DNA of 64,000 nucleotides from Cladopsammia gracilis (taxonomy: Eukaryota > Cnidaria > Anthozoa > Scleractinia > Dendrophylliidae), in assembly GCA_022457155.1 (NCBI GenBank), contig JAJGOT010000350.1, positions 852,217 to 916,216 on the forward strand, written 5' to 3'. Positions within the stretch are counted from its first letter, which is position 1, and every line of letters begins with the position of its first letter. The position numbers were made by a program, and so were the translations under genes. The notes below the pieces were generated by a model that was given only the letters and a program-made list of their open reading frames with translations, was not told the DNA's origin and did no database searches. Below, one piece after another: positions 1 through 12,011 of the stretch.

Positions 1-1790
1 AGGCTGCATAATTCTTATGAATAATTTTACCAGTAGGTAGATGAGATTCACTTTCAACAATAACTAAATAACGACTGCCAGTACACACTAGTTTTCCCGC
101 GAAATGTACAATTTAAAATACTGAGCCGAGCTTGGCGTGGGTACCGGAAGCGGAAGTAACTACCATTGTTACATTTCATATCCTGTCATTTCAAAGAGAA
201 CAGCTGGAGTAGTTCATACCTTTCTTACATAACAATCTATATGCATATAATGCCGAAAGCAACGATCCAACCGCAATGGAAAAAAAAAATATGTCTCAGC
301 CGAGGAGTGCATGTTAGGCTCCAATAAATTGCTTGTGCTAGCGTGACCAGTAAATACTGGGCTCGAAGGCCATCGAGCGGATATTTTCCCGATCGAACGA
401 AATGTTTTGTTGGCAAAGATCATATGCATTATGTGCATTAAAAATTAAAAATGAGCGTGGTCTAAAAAGTACGTACCGCTGTACCGTTAAATCTGTGACG
501 TTAAAAGTAGTCTGAAAAATAGCCATCTATAACGTTTTACAGAGCTACCTTGGTAATTAAGAGTTTCTATGAATTGTATATCTAGGCAGCGTTTTAAAAA
601 CCAATTATGTATTTGCATCGGACGGAGAAATTATCAGAATATGTGGGATTTTGTGTGGGTATTTTAATATGTTTTTAACTTGGCATCTTGGTGAAACTGT
701 GATATCATGGGATTCCTAATTCGCTGAATGAAACTTATCGAAGACATGATATTTTTAAGTTGTTTCGGCTTAATGTTGTAGCACATAAAATAATTAAGAT
801 AACTTGAGCAAAATTGACGGTGGACGTAACAGGTGAACATTGGCCACAAATTTGCATTTAAACTTTCCAAGGTATTAATAATTAGCGTCTTGAGAAAGGA
901 AGTCGAAGTGCTAAATACTTCATATTAGAGAAGGCTTGAGGTTTGTAGCTACCAAAAGTTGACATTGCTGCACTGTTGTAAGTCTTATAATTCCGATTTT
1001 AGTAGTAGACCATGTCAGTTTACATAATCAATGCACATATCAAATTTTCATTCGTATAACTACGAGTTTATTATCACCTCTTCACCATAAAAAAAGGCAA
1101 ATCGAAACGAAACAACAATAGTCATGACACAATTCATACGATGGGTCATTCCGTTCAAATCGAACCTCAGTGAGGTGTTAATCGAAATCGGTCAACACAA
1201 TGAAATATTGTCTTAGAATACGCACTGACGACTTTTGTACTTCTGTAATCCTCGGAATACAGTAAAGTCAAAGACAGTTTTTACGACAAATATCAGCATT
1301 CTAAACTATCCCGAAGCATGCAGTTTTGATTCTGGAAAGTGTACATGTGTAGTTTGCGCGGTTTTAAATACCGCTTTAAAACGTTTAATAAAAGTAAACG
1401 TTTTGAGCGTTTTAAAGATTCCGAATGTGAAGTTAAGGTCGCGGGGGACAGGTTGCGCTCATCAGTATGGATTTATGAAAAAAGTATGCACGAAGTGCGA
1501 GGGCTAACAATGATTCATCTAACTCTTGCTCGTCCGTCCAACGACGTGTTGGTAAAGATTCAATCATTCATGCGCATCCACAGTCGACGGAAGCCACGAT
1601 AATCCCACGTTCGAAACTGTAGCGATGCACCGTGTATATGTGAAGTTACTAGTAGACCTTGCACATGTTTACATAAAGTGATTAACGATGGTCTCTGAAA
1701 AGTAAAGCAAAACTAAAATAAATACATGTGCACAATGTGAAAGGAAACCCGAGGAAGCGAAATACTAACCATACAAACGGTTGGATATCC
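1..1790. repeat. Tandem repeat unit A, copy 1 (start cut by window)
   Basis: First of several copies of a non-coding unit. The landmark GTTCATACCTTTCTTACATA occurs near 212, 2,229, 3,975 and 12,201, and AGTTTGCGCGGTTTTAAATA near 1,351 and 3,341. Between these landmarks the copies stay colinear with scattered substitutions and small indels. No reading frame longer than about 90 codons is present and none is conserved as protein between copies. I do not recognise the family; it could be a complex satellite or a non-autonomous element. Confidence 0.85.
1378..1404. repeat. Perfect hairpin inside unit A
   Basis: Arms AAAACGTTTA and TAAACGTTTT (10 bp, perfect) flank a 7-base loop. The same hairpin lies at 3,368-3,394. 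The right-hand boundary of the Gypsy element at 11,604/11,605 falls inside this same hairpin of another unit, which suggests that it acted as a breakpoint. Confidence 0.75.
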
Positions 1791-3781
1791 AGGCTACATA
1801 ATCCTCGGTAGGAACAAAGATGGCGACTGGTACATTTACCCATAATTCTTAGCGCCACAAAACCTTAACAACGTTCATAAAAATGTAAAGAAAAGTTATC
1901 AAATCTTCAAACCTAGTCTACACATTGTTCGTAGTACTGGAACAAATATTGTAAAAAAATGGCTTTCTTTGTGCCTTATGTGCTGTGTTAGGTCCGCAAG
2001 GTATTGTGGTAAAATGAACAGCCGCCATCTTTTTTCCTACGGTGGATTGCTACGAATAATTTTAGTAGTAGGTACATGAGATTCGCTTTAATAACGACTG
2101 CCATCTTTTCCGCGGAAAGTACAATTTAAAATACTGAGCAGAGCTTGGCCTGGGTAGCGGAAGTGGAAATAACTCCCGTTGTTAACATTTCAGATCATTC
2201 AGTCAATACAGAGAGAAGAGTTAGAGAAGTTCATACCTTTCTTACATAACAACCAATATGCATATAATGCCGAAAGCAACCATCCAACCGCAATAGTAGA
2301 AAAGATTCCTCAGCCGATGAGTGCATGTTAGGCTCTAATAAATTGCTTGTGCTAGTGTCGCCAGTAAATACTGAGCTCGCAGGCCTTAAGCGGATATTTT
2401 CCCGATCAAACGAATTGTTTTGTTGGCAAAGATAATATGCATTATGTGCATTAATATTATGAGCGTGGTCTAAAAAGTACGTACTGCTGTACCGTTAAAT
2501 CTGTGACGTTAAAAGTAGTCTGAAAAATAGCCATCTATAACGTTTTGCAGAGCTACCTTGGTAATTAAGAATTTCTATGAATTCTATATCTAGGCAGCGT
2601 TTTAAAAACCAATAAAATATTATGTATTTGCATCGGACGGAGAAATTATCAAATTTTGTGGGATTTTGTGTGGGTAATTTAATATGTTTTTAACTTGGTA
2701 TCTTGGTGTAACTGTGATATCATGGGATTACTAATTCGCTAAAGGAAACTTATCCAAGACATGATATTTCAAGTTTTTTCAGCTTAATGTTTGCAGCACA
2801 TTCAATGAATATGGTAAATTAAGCAAAATTGACGGTGGACGTAACAGGTGAAACTTGTTATTTATTATTAATAAGTAGTGTCTTCAAAAATGAAGTCGAA
2901 GTGCTAAATGCTTCATATTAGAGAAGGCTTGAGGTTTGTAGCTACCAAAAGTTGACATTGCTATACTGTGGTAAGTCTTATAATTCCGATTTTAGTAGTA
3001 GACCATGTCAGTTTACATAATCAATGCACATATCAAATTTTCATTCGTATAACTACGAGTTTATCATCACCTCTTCACCTTAAACAGGCAAATCTAAACA
3101 AAACAACAATAGTCATGACACAATTCATACAATGGGTCATTCCGTTCAAATTGAACCTCAGTGAGGTGTTAATCGAAATCGGTTAACAGGACGAAATATA
3201 GTCTTAGAATACGCACTGACGACTTTTGTACTTTTGTAATCCTCGGAATACAGTAAAGTCAAAGACAGTTTTTACGACAAATATCAGCATTCTAAACTAT
3301 CCGAAGCGTGCATTTTTGATTCTGGAAAGTGTACATGTGTAGTTTGCGCGGTTTTAAATACCGCTTTAAAACGTTTAATAAAAGTAAACGTTTTGAGCGT
3401 TTTGAAGATTCCGAATGTGAAGTTTAGGTCGCGGGGGACAGGTTGCGCTCATCAGTATGGATTTATGAAAAGAGTATGCACGAAGTGCGAGGGCTAATAA
3501 TGATTCATCGAACACTTGCTCGTCCGTCCAACGACGTGTTGGTAAAGATTCAATCATTCATGCGCATCCATATTCGACGGAAGCCACGATAATCCCACGT
3601 TCGAAACTGTAGCGATGCACCGTGTATATGTGAAGTTACTAGTAGACCTTGCACATGTTTACATAAAGTGATTAACGATGGTCTCTGAAAAGTAAAGCAA
3701 AACTAAAATAAATACGTGTGCACAATGTGAAAGGAAACCCGAGGAAGCGAAATACTAACCATACAAACGGTTAGATATCCA
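1791..3781. repeat. Tandem repeat unit A, copy 2, with about 240 bp of extra sequence
   Basis: Second copy of unit A, ending at the shared junction GGATATCCAGGCTACATAAT. It differs from copy 3 by an extra segment at about 1,803-2,043 placed just after that junction; copy 3 reads straight from the junction into TTGCTACGAATAATTTTAG. The extra segment has no ORF and may be a separate small insertion. Confidence 0.8.
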
Positions 3782-5711
3782 GGCTACATAATTGCTACGA
3801 ATAATTTTAGTAGTAGGCACATGAGATTCACTTCAATAACGACTGTCATCTTTCCCGCGGAAAGTACAATTTAAAATACTGAGCAGAGCTTGGCCTGGGT
3901 AGCGGAAGTGGAAGTAACTCCCGTTGTTAACATTTCAGATCATTCAGTCAATACAGAGAGTAGAGCTAGAGAAGTTCATACCTTTCTTACATAACAACCA
4001 AGATGCATATAATGCCGAAAGCAACCATCCAACCGCAATTGTAAAAAAGATTCCTCAGCCGAGGAGTGCATGTTAGGCTCTAATAAATTGCTTGTGCTAG
4101 TGTCGCCAGTAAATACTGGGCTCGAAGGCCTTCGAACGGATATTTTCCCGATCGAACGAAATGTTTTGTTGGCAAAGATCATATGCATTATGTTAATTAA
4201 TATTATGAGCGTGGTCTAAAAAGTACGTACTGCTGTACTGTTAAATCTGTGACGTTAAAAGTAGTCTGAAAAATAGCCATCTATAACGTTTTGCAGAGCT
4301 ACCTTGGTAATTAAGAGTTTCTATGAATTATATCTAGGCAGCGTTTTAAAAACCAATAAAATATTATGTATTTGCATCGGACGGAGAAATTATCAAATTT
4401 TGTGGGATTTTGTGCGGGTATTTTAATATGTTTTTAACTTGGCATCTTGGTGTAACTGTGATATCATGGGATTACTAATTCGCAAAAGGAAACTTATCCA
4501 AGACATGATATTTCAAGTTGTTTCAGCTTAATGTTTGCAGCACATTCAATGAATATGGTAAATTAAGCGAAACTGACAGTGGACGTAACAGGTGAACTTT
4601 GCCTACAAATTTGCATTTAAACCTTCCAAGGTATTAATAATTAGTGTCTTCAAAACGGAAGTCGACGTGCTATATGATTCATATTAGAGAAGGCTTGAGG
4701 TTGTGTAGCTACAAAAAGTTGACATTGCTATACTGTGGTAAGTCTTATAATATCGATTTTAGTAGCAGACCATGTCGGTTTGCAAACAATACGTATATCA
4801 AACCATCATTGTTATAACTGCAAGTTTATATCATCACCTATTCATCTTAAACAGGCAAATCTAAACAAAACAACGACAGTCATGACACAATTCAGACAAT
4901 AGGTCATTCTGTTTAAATCGAACCTCAGTGAGTTTGACAATCGGAATCGGTTAACACGATTGAAGTATTGTCTTAGAATACGCACTAACTTTTGTAATCC
5001 ACGGAATAAAGTAAAGTCAAAGACAGTTTAACGTATATAAAAATTCTAAACTACCCCGACGCTATTCTGATTCTGAAAGCGTACATGTTTAGTCTGTGTT
5101 TGAAATTCCGTTCTAAAAGTTTAATAAAAGTATACATTTTGACTGTTTTGAAGCTTCCGAATTTGAAGTTAATTTTACGCTTTTTTCGTCATTTGTTATG
5201 TTTCAGAGAACACCGTTCTACAACGTTAAAAAAACGAATACGTTCTACCTGGATCAAAGCTTCCGAACGTGGATTAAATAGCCTTTAAATTGAAATAAAA
5301 AAAAAAAGAAACCGACATACGATAACAACTTCTCCGTGTTTTAAGACAAATATTTAATCGAAACCCATACTTGCCCAATAATTCAAATCGTTTTTTTTTT
5401 TTACTCGTTGGTAAGAGGAGCATGTGCGCTATTTGTTGTGATCGGAGAGGATATAGCGAGTATAAACCCAATACTTGCTTGAAATGCTGGAATACGTGTG
5501 TAGAATTCAGACAACAAATTCAAAATTATGCACTTTTTCAATTCGATGTCATTCTGCTCTATAAGCAGCTAAAAATGTAAAATGTACCCTTAAAATAAAA
5601 TTAATGTACCGAAAGGTACTGAAAAATATATTTTGGGACTTCCATGGGTAGTTTCAATATACAATCAGCCATTTTAATGAAAATTGTAGTTCGTCATTTG
5701 AACGAAGTGAC

Positions 5712-6712
5712 AAGGCATGCAGGAACAAATGAGAGGAACGAATATCCAACAGTAAAAACGAAATAAATGCCGAAAGTAGATTACTCGCATTCAAAGCTTC
5801 ACAGCTCCAAGGTCTAAGTCCTCGCTCTCCTCTTTTCATTTTTGCGGCACCACTGATCCCGTCGAAGTGGCGAGTAAACGAGGGATTTAGAAACACATTT
5901 CTACTAAATTTGCTTTCTTGGTAGGTTTGATGCCAGCTTTGAATGTACTGTGGCCCTTATACGGGCCGGTATATAGCTGCAATGGAAAGACGTAACGTCA
6001 CTCTAAACTAGTTTTCTAATATTTCTAAGAATGTTCGCCATGCCAATCAAATAATACATGAAAAAAGAATTGGCAATAAAGGTTTAAACACTACATCATG
6101 CATCCTTAGTGATCTTTAATAAGAACAAAGCGACCACTAGTGAAAATTGGAGTTCACACATTTATCATGATCCCTGAAGCATATAGTTAAATGTGTGTAT
6201 TAATGAGAGAGAAAACTAAGTGGTAAGGCATGCAGGAACAAATGCGAGGAACGAATATCCAACAGTAAAAACGAAATAAATGCCAAAAGTAGATTACTCG
6301 CATTCAAAGCTTCACAGCTCTAATGTCTACGTCCTTGCTATCCTCTTGTCATTTTTGCGGCACCACTGATCCCGTCGAAGTGGCGAGGAAACGATGGATT
6401 TAAAAACGCATTTCTACTAAAATTCCCTTCTTGGTAGGTTTGATGCCAGCTTGAATGTACTGTGGCTCATACACGGGCCGGTATATAGAAAGGCGTAACG
6501 TCACTCTGAACTAGTTTTCTAATATTTCTAAGAATGTTCGCCATGCCAATCGAGTAATACATGAAAAAGCTAAAGGAAAAAACGAATTGGCAATAAAGGT
6601 TTAAACACTACATAAGTACAAAGCGACCACTAGTGGAAATTGGAGTTTACATATTTATACCTCTGAAGCATATAGTTAAGTGTGTGTATGAATGAGAGAG
6701 AAAAGTATTAAC
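5712..6712. repeat. About 523-bp internal tandem duplication
   Basis: AAGGCATGCAGGAACAAATG begins at 5,712 and again at 6,235, and similarity continues through GTGTGTATNAATGAGAGAGA at the end of both units. The corresponding place in the right-hand long unit (13,930-14,425) has only one copy, so the duplication arose after the long units separated. Confidence 0.75.
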
Positions 6713-6715
6713 GGT

Positions 6716-7594
6716 AACCGCGTTGAAATGAATAAAATTACAAAAAGGAAAAGTTCGAGATATTACGAAATATGACAACGTCCGATTGAAACGTATTCAG
6801 ACGGTCTACATTATTATCATATTATTACAAAATGCGAAAATGTTTATACAGTTTACAAGTATATTACAAAAAGCAAGACCTCGTATTTGTAAAATTTACA
6901 AGACGTATTGTAGACGTATTACAAAATGTTAGAATAAAAAATAACAGCGTCGGTTATTACAATTTACCACAGTGAAATTAATTCCATAACGCGCGACGTG
7001 AAAGTTATTACAATTTATGACAGGTTTAAAAATGCAACGTTTCCATATATATCGGGGTTTTTTACAGTTTACAAAAGACATTAAAATTGCGACGTTATTG
7101 CAATTTACAGAGGGTATTCAAATGTGACCGCGATTATTACATTTTAAGGTGGATCGTACAATCTGCTTTCCAAAGCGATCCAGGGGTTTTATCCCTCGAA
7201 AAGGGAAAAACGCGTTCGTCAGTCAGGCCCAAGATCCATTTCATTGCTTTATATTGTCGGTATTACAGTTCAATGCAAAAAATGCTCTAAAATACATTAT
7301 GGATGTATATACGTTATATCCTGAAAATAAGACTACTTTAAAAAAAAAAAAACATTCTAACAAAGAAAACCCCCATTGAAATTTGTGATCTATCACCATA
7401 TCATTACGAAATGCAAAATGTTTAAACAATTTGCAACACATATTCAAAAATGCATGACCTTGTGTTTTGTAAATTTTACAGCAGTTATTACAATTCATAA
7501 TTACAACAGGTAAAACAAAAAGCGACAACGGTTAACATAGTTAAAACAATTTGACAACGCGCGACGCGAAGTTATTACAATTTATGACAGGTAT
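6716..7594. repeat. Degenerate minisatellite with TTATTACAATTTA motif
   Basis: A motif close to TTATTACAATTTACNACAGG, often followed by TATTNAAAATGCGACG, recurs many times with irregular spacing (for example near 6,953, 7,009, 7,098, 7,571). The right-hand copy of the array is at about 14,430-15,440. No coding potential is seen. Confidence 0.6.
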
Positions 7595-7736
7595 TGTAGT
7601 GTTGTGACATCTGTCAATCATATGAGCACGCGGTCGAGAAGAACTAGTGCTCTTGTAGTTGGTGCGAGCATGGAGTCAATAAATCAAAGTTGCGTTTGAC
7701 TTACGGTTGTCTTTACTTAAACGGTACGACACCACA
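7595..7736 (+). repeat. Gypsy 5' LTR (about 142 bp)
   Basis: Begins TGTAGTGTTGTGACATC and ends GGTACGACACCACA, so it has TG...CA ends. It contains an AATAAA motif at about 7,679. It is immediately followed by a TGG-initial primer site. Its start coincides with the break in similarity to the right-hand repeat unit. The 3' LTR is missing, so the far end cannot be confirmed by comparison. Confidence 0.7.
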
Positions 7737-7738
7737 TC

Positions 7739-7753
7739 TGGCGACGAGGACCC
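7739..7753 (+). other. Candidate tRNA primer binding site
   Basis: TGGCGACGAGGACCC lies two bases after the inferred LTR end. It has the TGG expected opposite a tRNA CCA end. The tRNA species was not identified. Confidence 0.6.
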
Positions 7754-7881
7754 ACGAAGCGTGTCCGGAAAGAAAACTCAAGTCCCAAAGCGCGGACAAA
7801 GCAATTTAAGTCCCAAAGTGCGGACAAAGCAACTCAAGTCCCAAAGCGCGGACAAGATAAACTTGACAAATATTCGACAAC

Positions 7882-9196
7882 ATGGTAGTCTCGCTCCCGA
7901 CTTTCCCGGCTTTCCAAGTGCATCTAGACGGCAATGTAGGCCCCAAGTGGAACAAATGGCTGGCCAAATTCGAGAATTTAATTGTAGGAATGAGAATCAA
8001 AGACGAAACACGAAAATGGCTCTTCTGCTGCATTACAGCGGTCCCGAAGTCGACGAGATTTTCGATACGCTTGAAGACACCGGCGAAGACAAAGATTACA
8101 AAACGGCCGTCGAAAAACTTACCGCCCACTTCAATCCCTAAGTCAACACAACTTTCGAGGTCTACAATTTCAGGAAAGCTCAGCAAAATGAAGCCGAGAG
8201 TTTGGACAGTTACCATACAAGACTCAGAACTCTTGCGAAGACCTGCGAATTTACAAACGCCGATAAAGAAATCAAGGAGCAAATTATTCTAAGCTGCAAG
8301 TCGAACGCACTGAGGCGGAAAGCACTACGTGAAGATCTTGATTTAACGCTCTCTTGAAAGCTGGAAGAGCCCTTGAGCTCAGTGAAACGCAGGCTAAAGA
8401 ATTGGAGAGTGACAAAACGACGGTGAACGCCATAAAGCACCAGAAAAAGAATGAAACTCGTTCAAAGAAAGGTTGTCCCAAAAATCGCCGACGAGAGCAA
8501 CACAGCGAATCATGCAACCCGTCACACAAGGAGTCACGCAAGTCCAATGAGTCATCAAAATGCAGACAGTGCGGTGGCGCCTACCCCCACAAGGAATCCT
8601 GTCCTGCTAGAAACAAGAAGTGCAACTCCTGTGGCAAACTTAATCATTTTGCTAGCGTTTGTAGGACAATTCCACCCGGTTCAGTGAAACGCGTGACGGA
8701 TGAAGCCACAGACGAGGAAGATTACGTGTACGCAGTAGGAGAGAAGAAACAGCCCATGTGCAGATTGGAGATCGACGGACAACACTTAGAACTGATGCTG
8801 GATTCCGGAGCTTCAGTTAATCTCATCGACGAAGTCACCTACCAAAGAATTTACAAAGGCAAAGCAAAAACCCTAGAACAAGCCAAACGGCGAATTTTCT
8901 CCTATGGATCACCCACACCCCTACCTCTGCTAGGAACTATACATGCCAAGATAACTGCAAAATCCAACAGCACATCAACAAACCTGCACGTTGTTAAAGG
9001 CAGCTCAGGAAATCTCCTAGGATACGACACTGCTGAAAAGCTAGGACTCTTGAAAATCGTCAACCAAGTCGGAATCGACAAGACTAGTCCCCAGTACCTC
9101 GCGAGCGTAGAGTTTGAAGATCTGTTTGGCGGCATCGGCAAAGTGGAAGGAAAGGTAGTCAAGCTCCACATAGACCCTGATGTGCAGCCCAAATAG
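7882..9196 (+). pseudogene. gag-pro: Gypsy gag-protease, frameshifted
   Basis: The structural protein begins at 7,882 (MVVSLPTFPAFQVHLDG). Coding then moves to another frame near 8,010, meets TAA at 8,139-8,141, continues open behind it, and shifts again near 8,350. From 8,354 a 280-codon frame holds two zinc knuckles: a C-X2-C-X5-H-X3-C form near residue 72 and a classic C-X2-C-X4-H-X4-C near residue 89. A retropepsin-like site, LMLDSGASVNLID, follows near residue 147. Knuckles bind genomic RNA and the protease would cut the polyprotein. The frame ends at an amber stop (9,194-9,196), but the pol frame continues in register behind it. The lesions show that the gene is no longer functional. 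Confidence 0.85.
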
Positions 9197-11604
9197 CAAC
9201 CACACCGCCGAATCCCTTTTTATGTACGACAAGACGTGGAAAAGGAGTTGGAGAGACTAGAAAGCTTAGACATCATCGAAAAGGTGACAGGCCCAACCCC
9301 ATGGGTGAGCCCCATCGTAGTGGTTCCAAAGAGTTCTGGAGAAATCAGAATATGCGTAGACATGCGAGAAGCCAACAAGGCGGTAAAGCGTGAGAAGCAC
9401 CTAATGCCGACCATAGATGATCTGATCGCCGACCTGAACGGTGCGACCGTCTTCAGCAAGCTAGACCTCTCCTCTGGATACCACCAACTTGAGTTAGACC
9501 CAGGGAGTCGCCACATCACGACATTCAGCACTCATGTAGGGCTGAGGAGGTACAAACGTCTGATGTTCGGAATAAACGCTGCATCAGAGATCTTCCAGAA
9601 TGCAATCGAAGAGATACTCACAGGCCTACCGGGATGCAAAAACATTTCTGACGACATAATCGTGTTCGGAGCGACACCGGCAGAGCACGATCAGAACCTC
9701 CATGGTGTCCTGACCAGACTCCAACAACATGGCGCACGTCTGAACAAGGAGAAGTGTAATTTCTCAAGGAGTGAGGTAAAGTTCTATGGTCACATTTTCA
9801 GCAGCGAAGGAGTTAGAGCCGATCCTGGGAAAATAGAGGCGATCACGAACATGAGCGAGCCAGAGAATGTGAGCGAAGTCAAGTCGTTGCTAGGAATGGC
9901 TCAGTACGTTTCCCGCTACATCCCAGAATATGCTACAATAACGGCACCGGTACGAGATCTTACCAAAAAGGAGACGCCTTGGCAGTGGTCAGACGGACAG
10001 CAACAAGCGTTTGACAAAGTCAAGGACAGTCTGACTAAGAGTCATGTCATGTCATACTTCAACCCTGCTCAGGAGACCCAGGTGATAGTAGACGCAAGTC
10101 CTGTCGGTCTTGGAGGATTACTAGCACAGGACAACAAGGTTATCAGCTACGCGAGTCGAGCGCTTAGCGACGTGGAGTCCAGATACTCACAAACTGAGAG
10201 GGAAATGCTAGCGATCGTGTGGGCTCTGGAACATTTTCATCTTTACCTGTATGGATCTGAGTTCACAATTGTGACGGATCACAAGCCACTCCTAGGCATC
10301 TTTAACAGTCACAAGCCCACTTCAGCTCGCATAGACCGATGGAAGCTAAGGCTGATGCCGTACAACTGTCATCTTGTGTATCGGCCCGGAAAGGATGCCA
10401 AGAACCCGGCTGACTTCATGAGCAGACACCCCAACCTCCAAGCAACCGCAGAGAAAAACGTTGCCGATGAGTATGTAAACTATTTTTGCACCAATTCTGT
10501 ACCAAAGGCCATGACACTTCAAGTGATTAAAGTTGAGACAGAGAAAGATTCCACACTCCAGTCACTTATCAAGGCGATCGAGACAGACCGTTGGACTGAT
10601 CTTGAGATACTAGACTACAAAAGATTCAAGGACGAGCTACTGGTTTACAGTGGAGTAGTACTGAGAGGCAACAAAATCGTTGTCCCAAGCAAGCTGAGAG
10701 ACAGAGAAGTAGAGCTGGCGCACGTGGGACATCAAGGAATCGTAAAGACAAAACGCCTAATCCGTGAGAAAGTATGGTTCCCTGGGATAGACAAGATGGT
10801 CAAGGACAAAGTCGATAACTGCCTAGCATGTCAAGCAGTTACTCCAAGCAAGTCGTCGCGAATTGAACCTTTGCAGATGACGCCGCTCCATAGTGGACCA
10901 TGGAAAATGCTGGCGATGTATTTCCTTGGACCATTCCCTTCTGGTGACTATCTTCTAGTTGTCATTGACGAATACAGCCGCTTCCCAGAGGTAGAGATTG
11001 TCAAGTCCACATCAGCTAAGTCTGTCATCCCGAAGCTTGACGCCATATTTGCAAGGCAAGGAATCCCTGCCGAGCTGAAGACCGACAATGGTCCCCCCTT
11101 CAACGGAGTCGAGTTCAGCAACTTTGCGAAGTACTTAGGATTCCGTCACAGAAAAGTTCAACCTCTTTGGCCGAGAGCCAATGGCGAGGCAGAACGCTTT
11201 ATGCCAAATCTTGAGAAGTGTGTGCTAACTGCTGTCGTGGAGGGCAAGAATTGGAAACAGGAACTGTACAAATTCCTCAGACAGTATCGTGCGACACCTC
11301 ACACAACAACGAACGTGTCCCCAAGTGAAGCTTTAAATGGAAGGAAACTCAAGACCACCCTGCCAGAAATATCACCAGCACCAGCTAGTCAGCTTACCCT
11401 GCAGGAGACTCGGAAGACTATGGCAGAGAGAGATGCAGAACAGAAGTCAAAGATCAAGGCGTACGCAGACTTGAAACTGGGCGTGAAACCAAGCGATATA
11501 AAACCAGGAGATACAGTGCTTGTGAGACAACCAAAGAAAAACAAACTAAGCACCCCTTTTAATCCAGAACCGCTTGTTGTAGAGGAGAAGAAAGGATCTA
11601 TGGT
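9197..11604 (+). pseudogene. pol: Gypsy pol: reverse transcriptase, RNase H, integrase
   Basis: An open frame directly behind the amber stop, so there is no own ATG; the first in-frame GTG is at 9,236. Numbering from there, RT occupies about residues 5-200 with FSKLDLSSGYHQ and the active site NISDD at about 136-140. RNase H lies near 280-390 (VIVDASPVGLGG, VTDHKPL). An integrase zinc domain (H496, H499, C529, C532) precedes the DDE core. The second and third acidic residues are visible in LKTDNGPPF and NGEAERF. The first is replaced: where the family has an Asp before the GPFPSGDY block, this copy reads MYF. From about residue 789 the frame is translated repeat-unit DNA, so the true C-terminus is lost. 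An integrase lacking its first catalytic Asp should be inactive. Confidence 0.9.
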
Positions 11605-12011
11605 TAAAAGTAAACGTTTTGAGCGTTTTGAAGATTTCGAATGTGAAGTTTAGGTCGCGAGGGGACAGGTTGCACTCATCAGTATGGATTTATGAAAAGA
11701 GTATGCACGAAGTGCGAGGGCTAATAATGATTCATCGAACACTTGCTCGTCCGTCCAACGACGTGTTGGTAAAGATTCAATCATTCATGCGCATCCATAT
11801 TCGACGGAAGCCACGATAATCCCACGTTCGAAACTGTAGCGATGCACCGTGTATATGTGAAGTTACTAGTAGACCTTGCACATGTTTACATAAAGTGATT
11901 AACGATGGTCTCTGAAAAGTAAAGCAAAACTAAAATAAATACGTGTGCACAATGTGAAAGGAAACCCGAGGAAGCGAAATACTAACCATACAAACGGTTG
12001 GATATCCAAGC
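11605..12011. repeat. Unit A tail, right of the Gypsy element
   Basis: Resumes repeat unit A from the middle of its hairpin (TAAAAGTAAACGTTTTGAGC) and matches 3,385-3,781 closely, ending at the unit junction near 12,011. It is not the continuation of what precedes the Gypsy element, so insertion was accompanied by loss of repeat DNA. Confidence 0.8.

Larger units (their letters stand above)
3782..7594. repeat. Long repeat unit A'+B, left copy
   Basis: Starts as unit A (3,782 to about 5,180) and continues into a B part (about 5,180-7,594) absent from the first two copies. The whole stretch is matched by 12,012-15,290, with a constant offset near 8,220 up to about 5,700 and near 7,720 after it. 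The change of offset is explained by an internal duplication here. The Gypsy LTR starts directly after GACAGGTAT, a sequence also present at about 15,281 without the insertion. Confidence 0.8.
7595..11604 (+). mobile_element. Ty3/Gypsy LTR retrotransposon, 3'-truncated
   Basis: Contains, in order, a short 5' LTR, primer binding site, gag with zinc knuckles, aspartic protease, reverse transcriptase, RNase H and integrase. The element stops inside the integrase C-terminal region and passes directly into repeat-unit DNA at 11,604/11,605. There is no 3' LTR and no target-site duplication, so it is a dead, rearranged copy. Its 5' edge is clean: the empty-site sequence is at about 15,281. Lesions include stops at 8,139 and 9,194, frameshifts in gag, and an altered integrase active site. 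Confidence 0.9.

Noticed and set aside
1235..1602. ORFs of about 90 codons in unit A
   Set aside because: They are repeated with the unit but interrupted or altered in other copies, with no protein-level signal.
7087..7528. Short ORFs in the B repeat
   Set aside because: Not conserved as protein in the right-hand copy at 14.8-15.1 kb, where indels change the frame.
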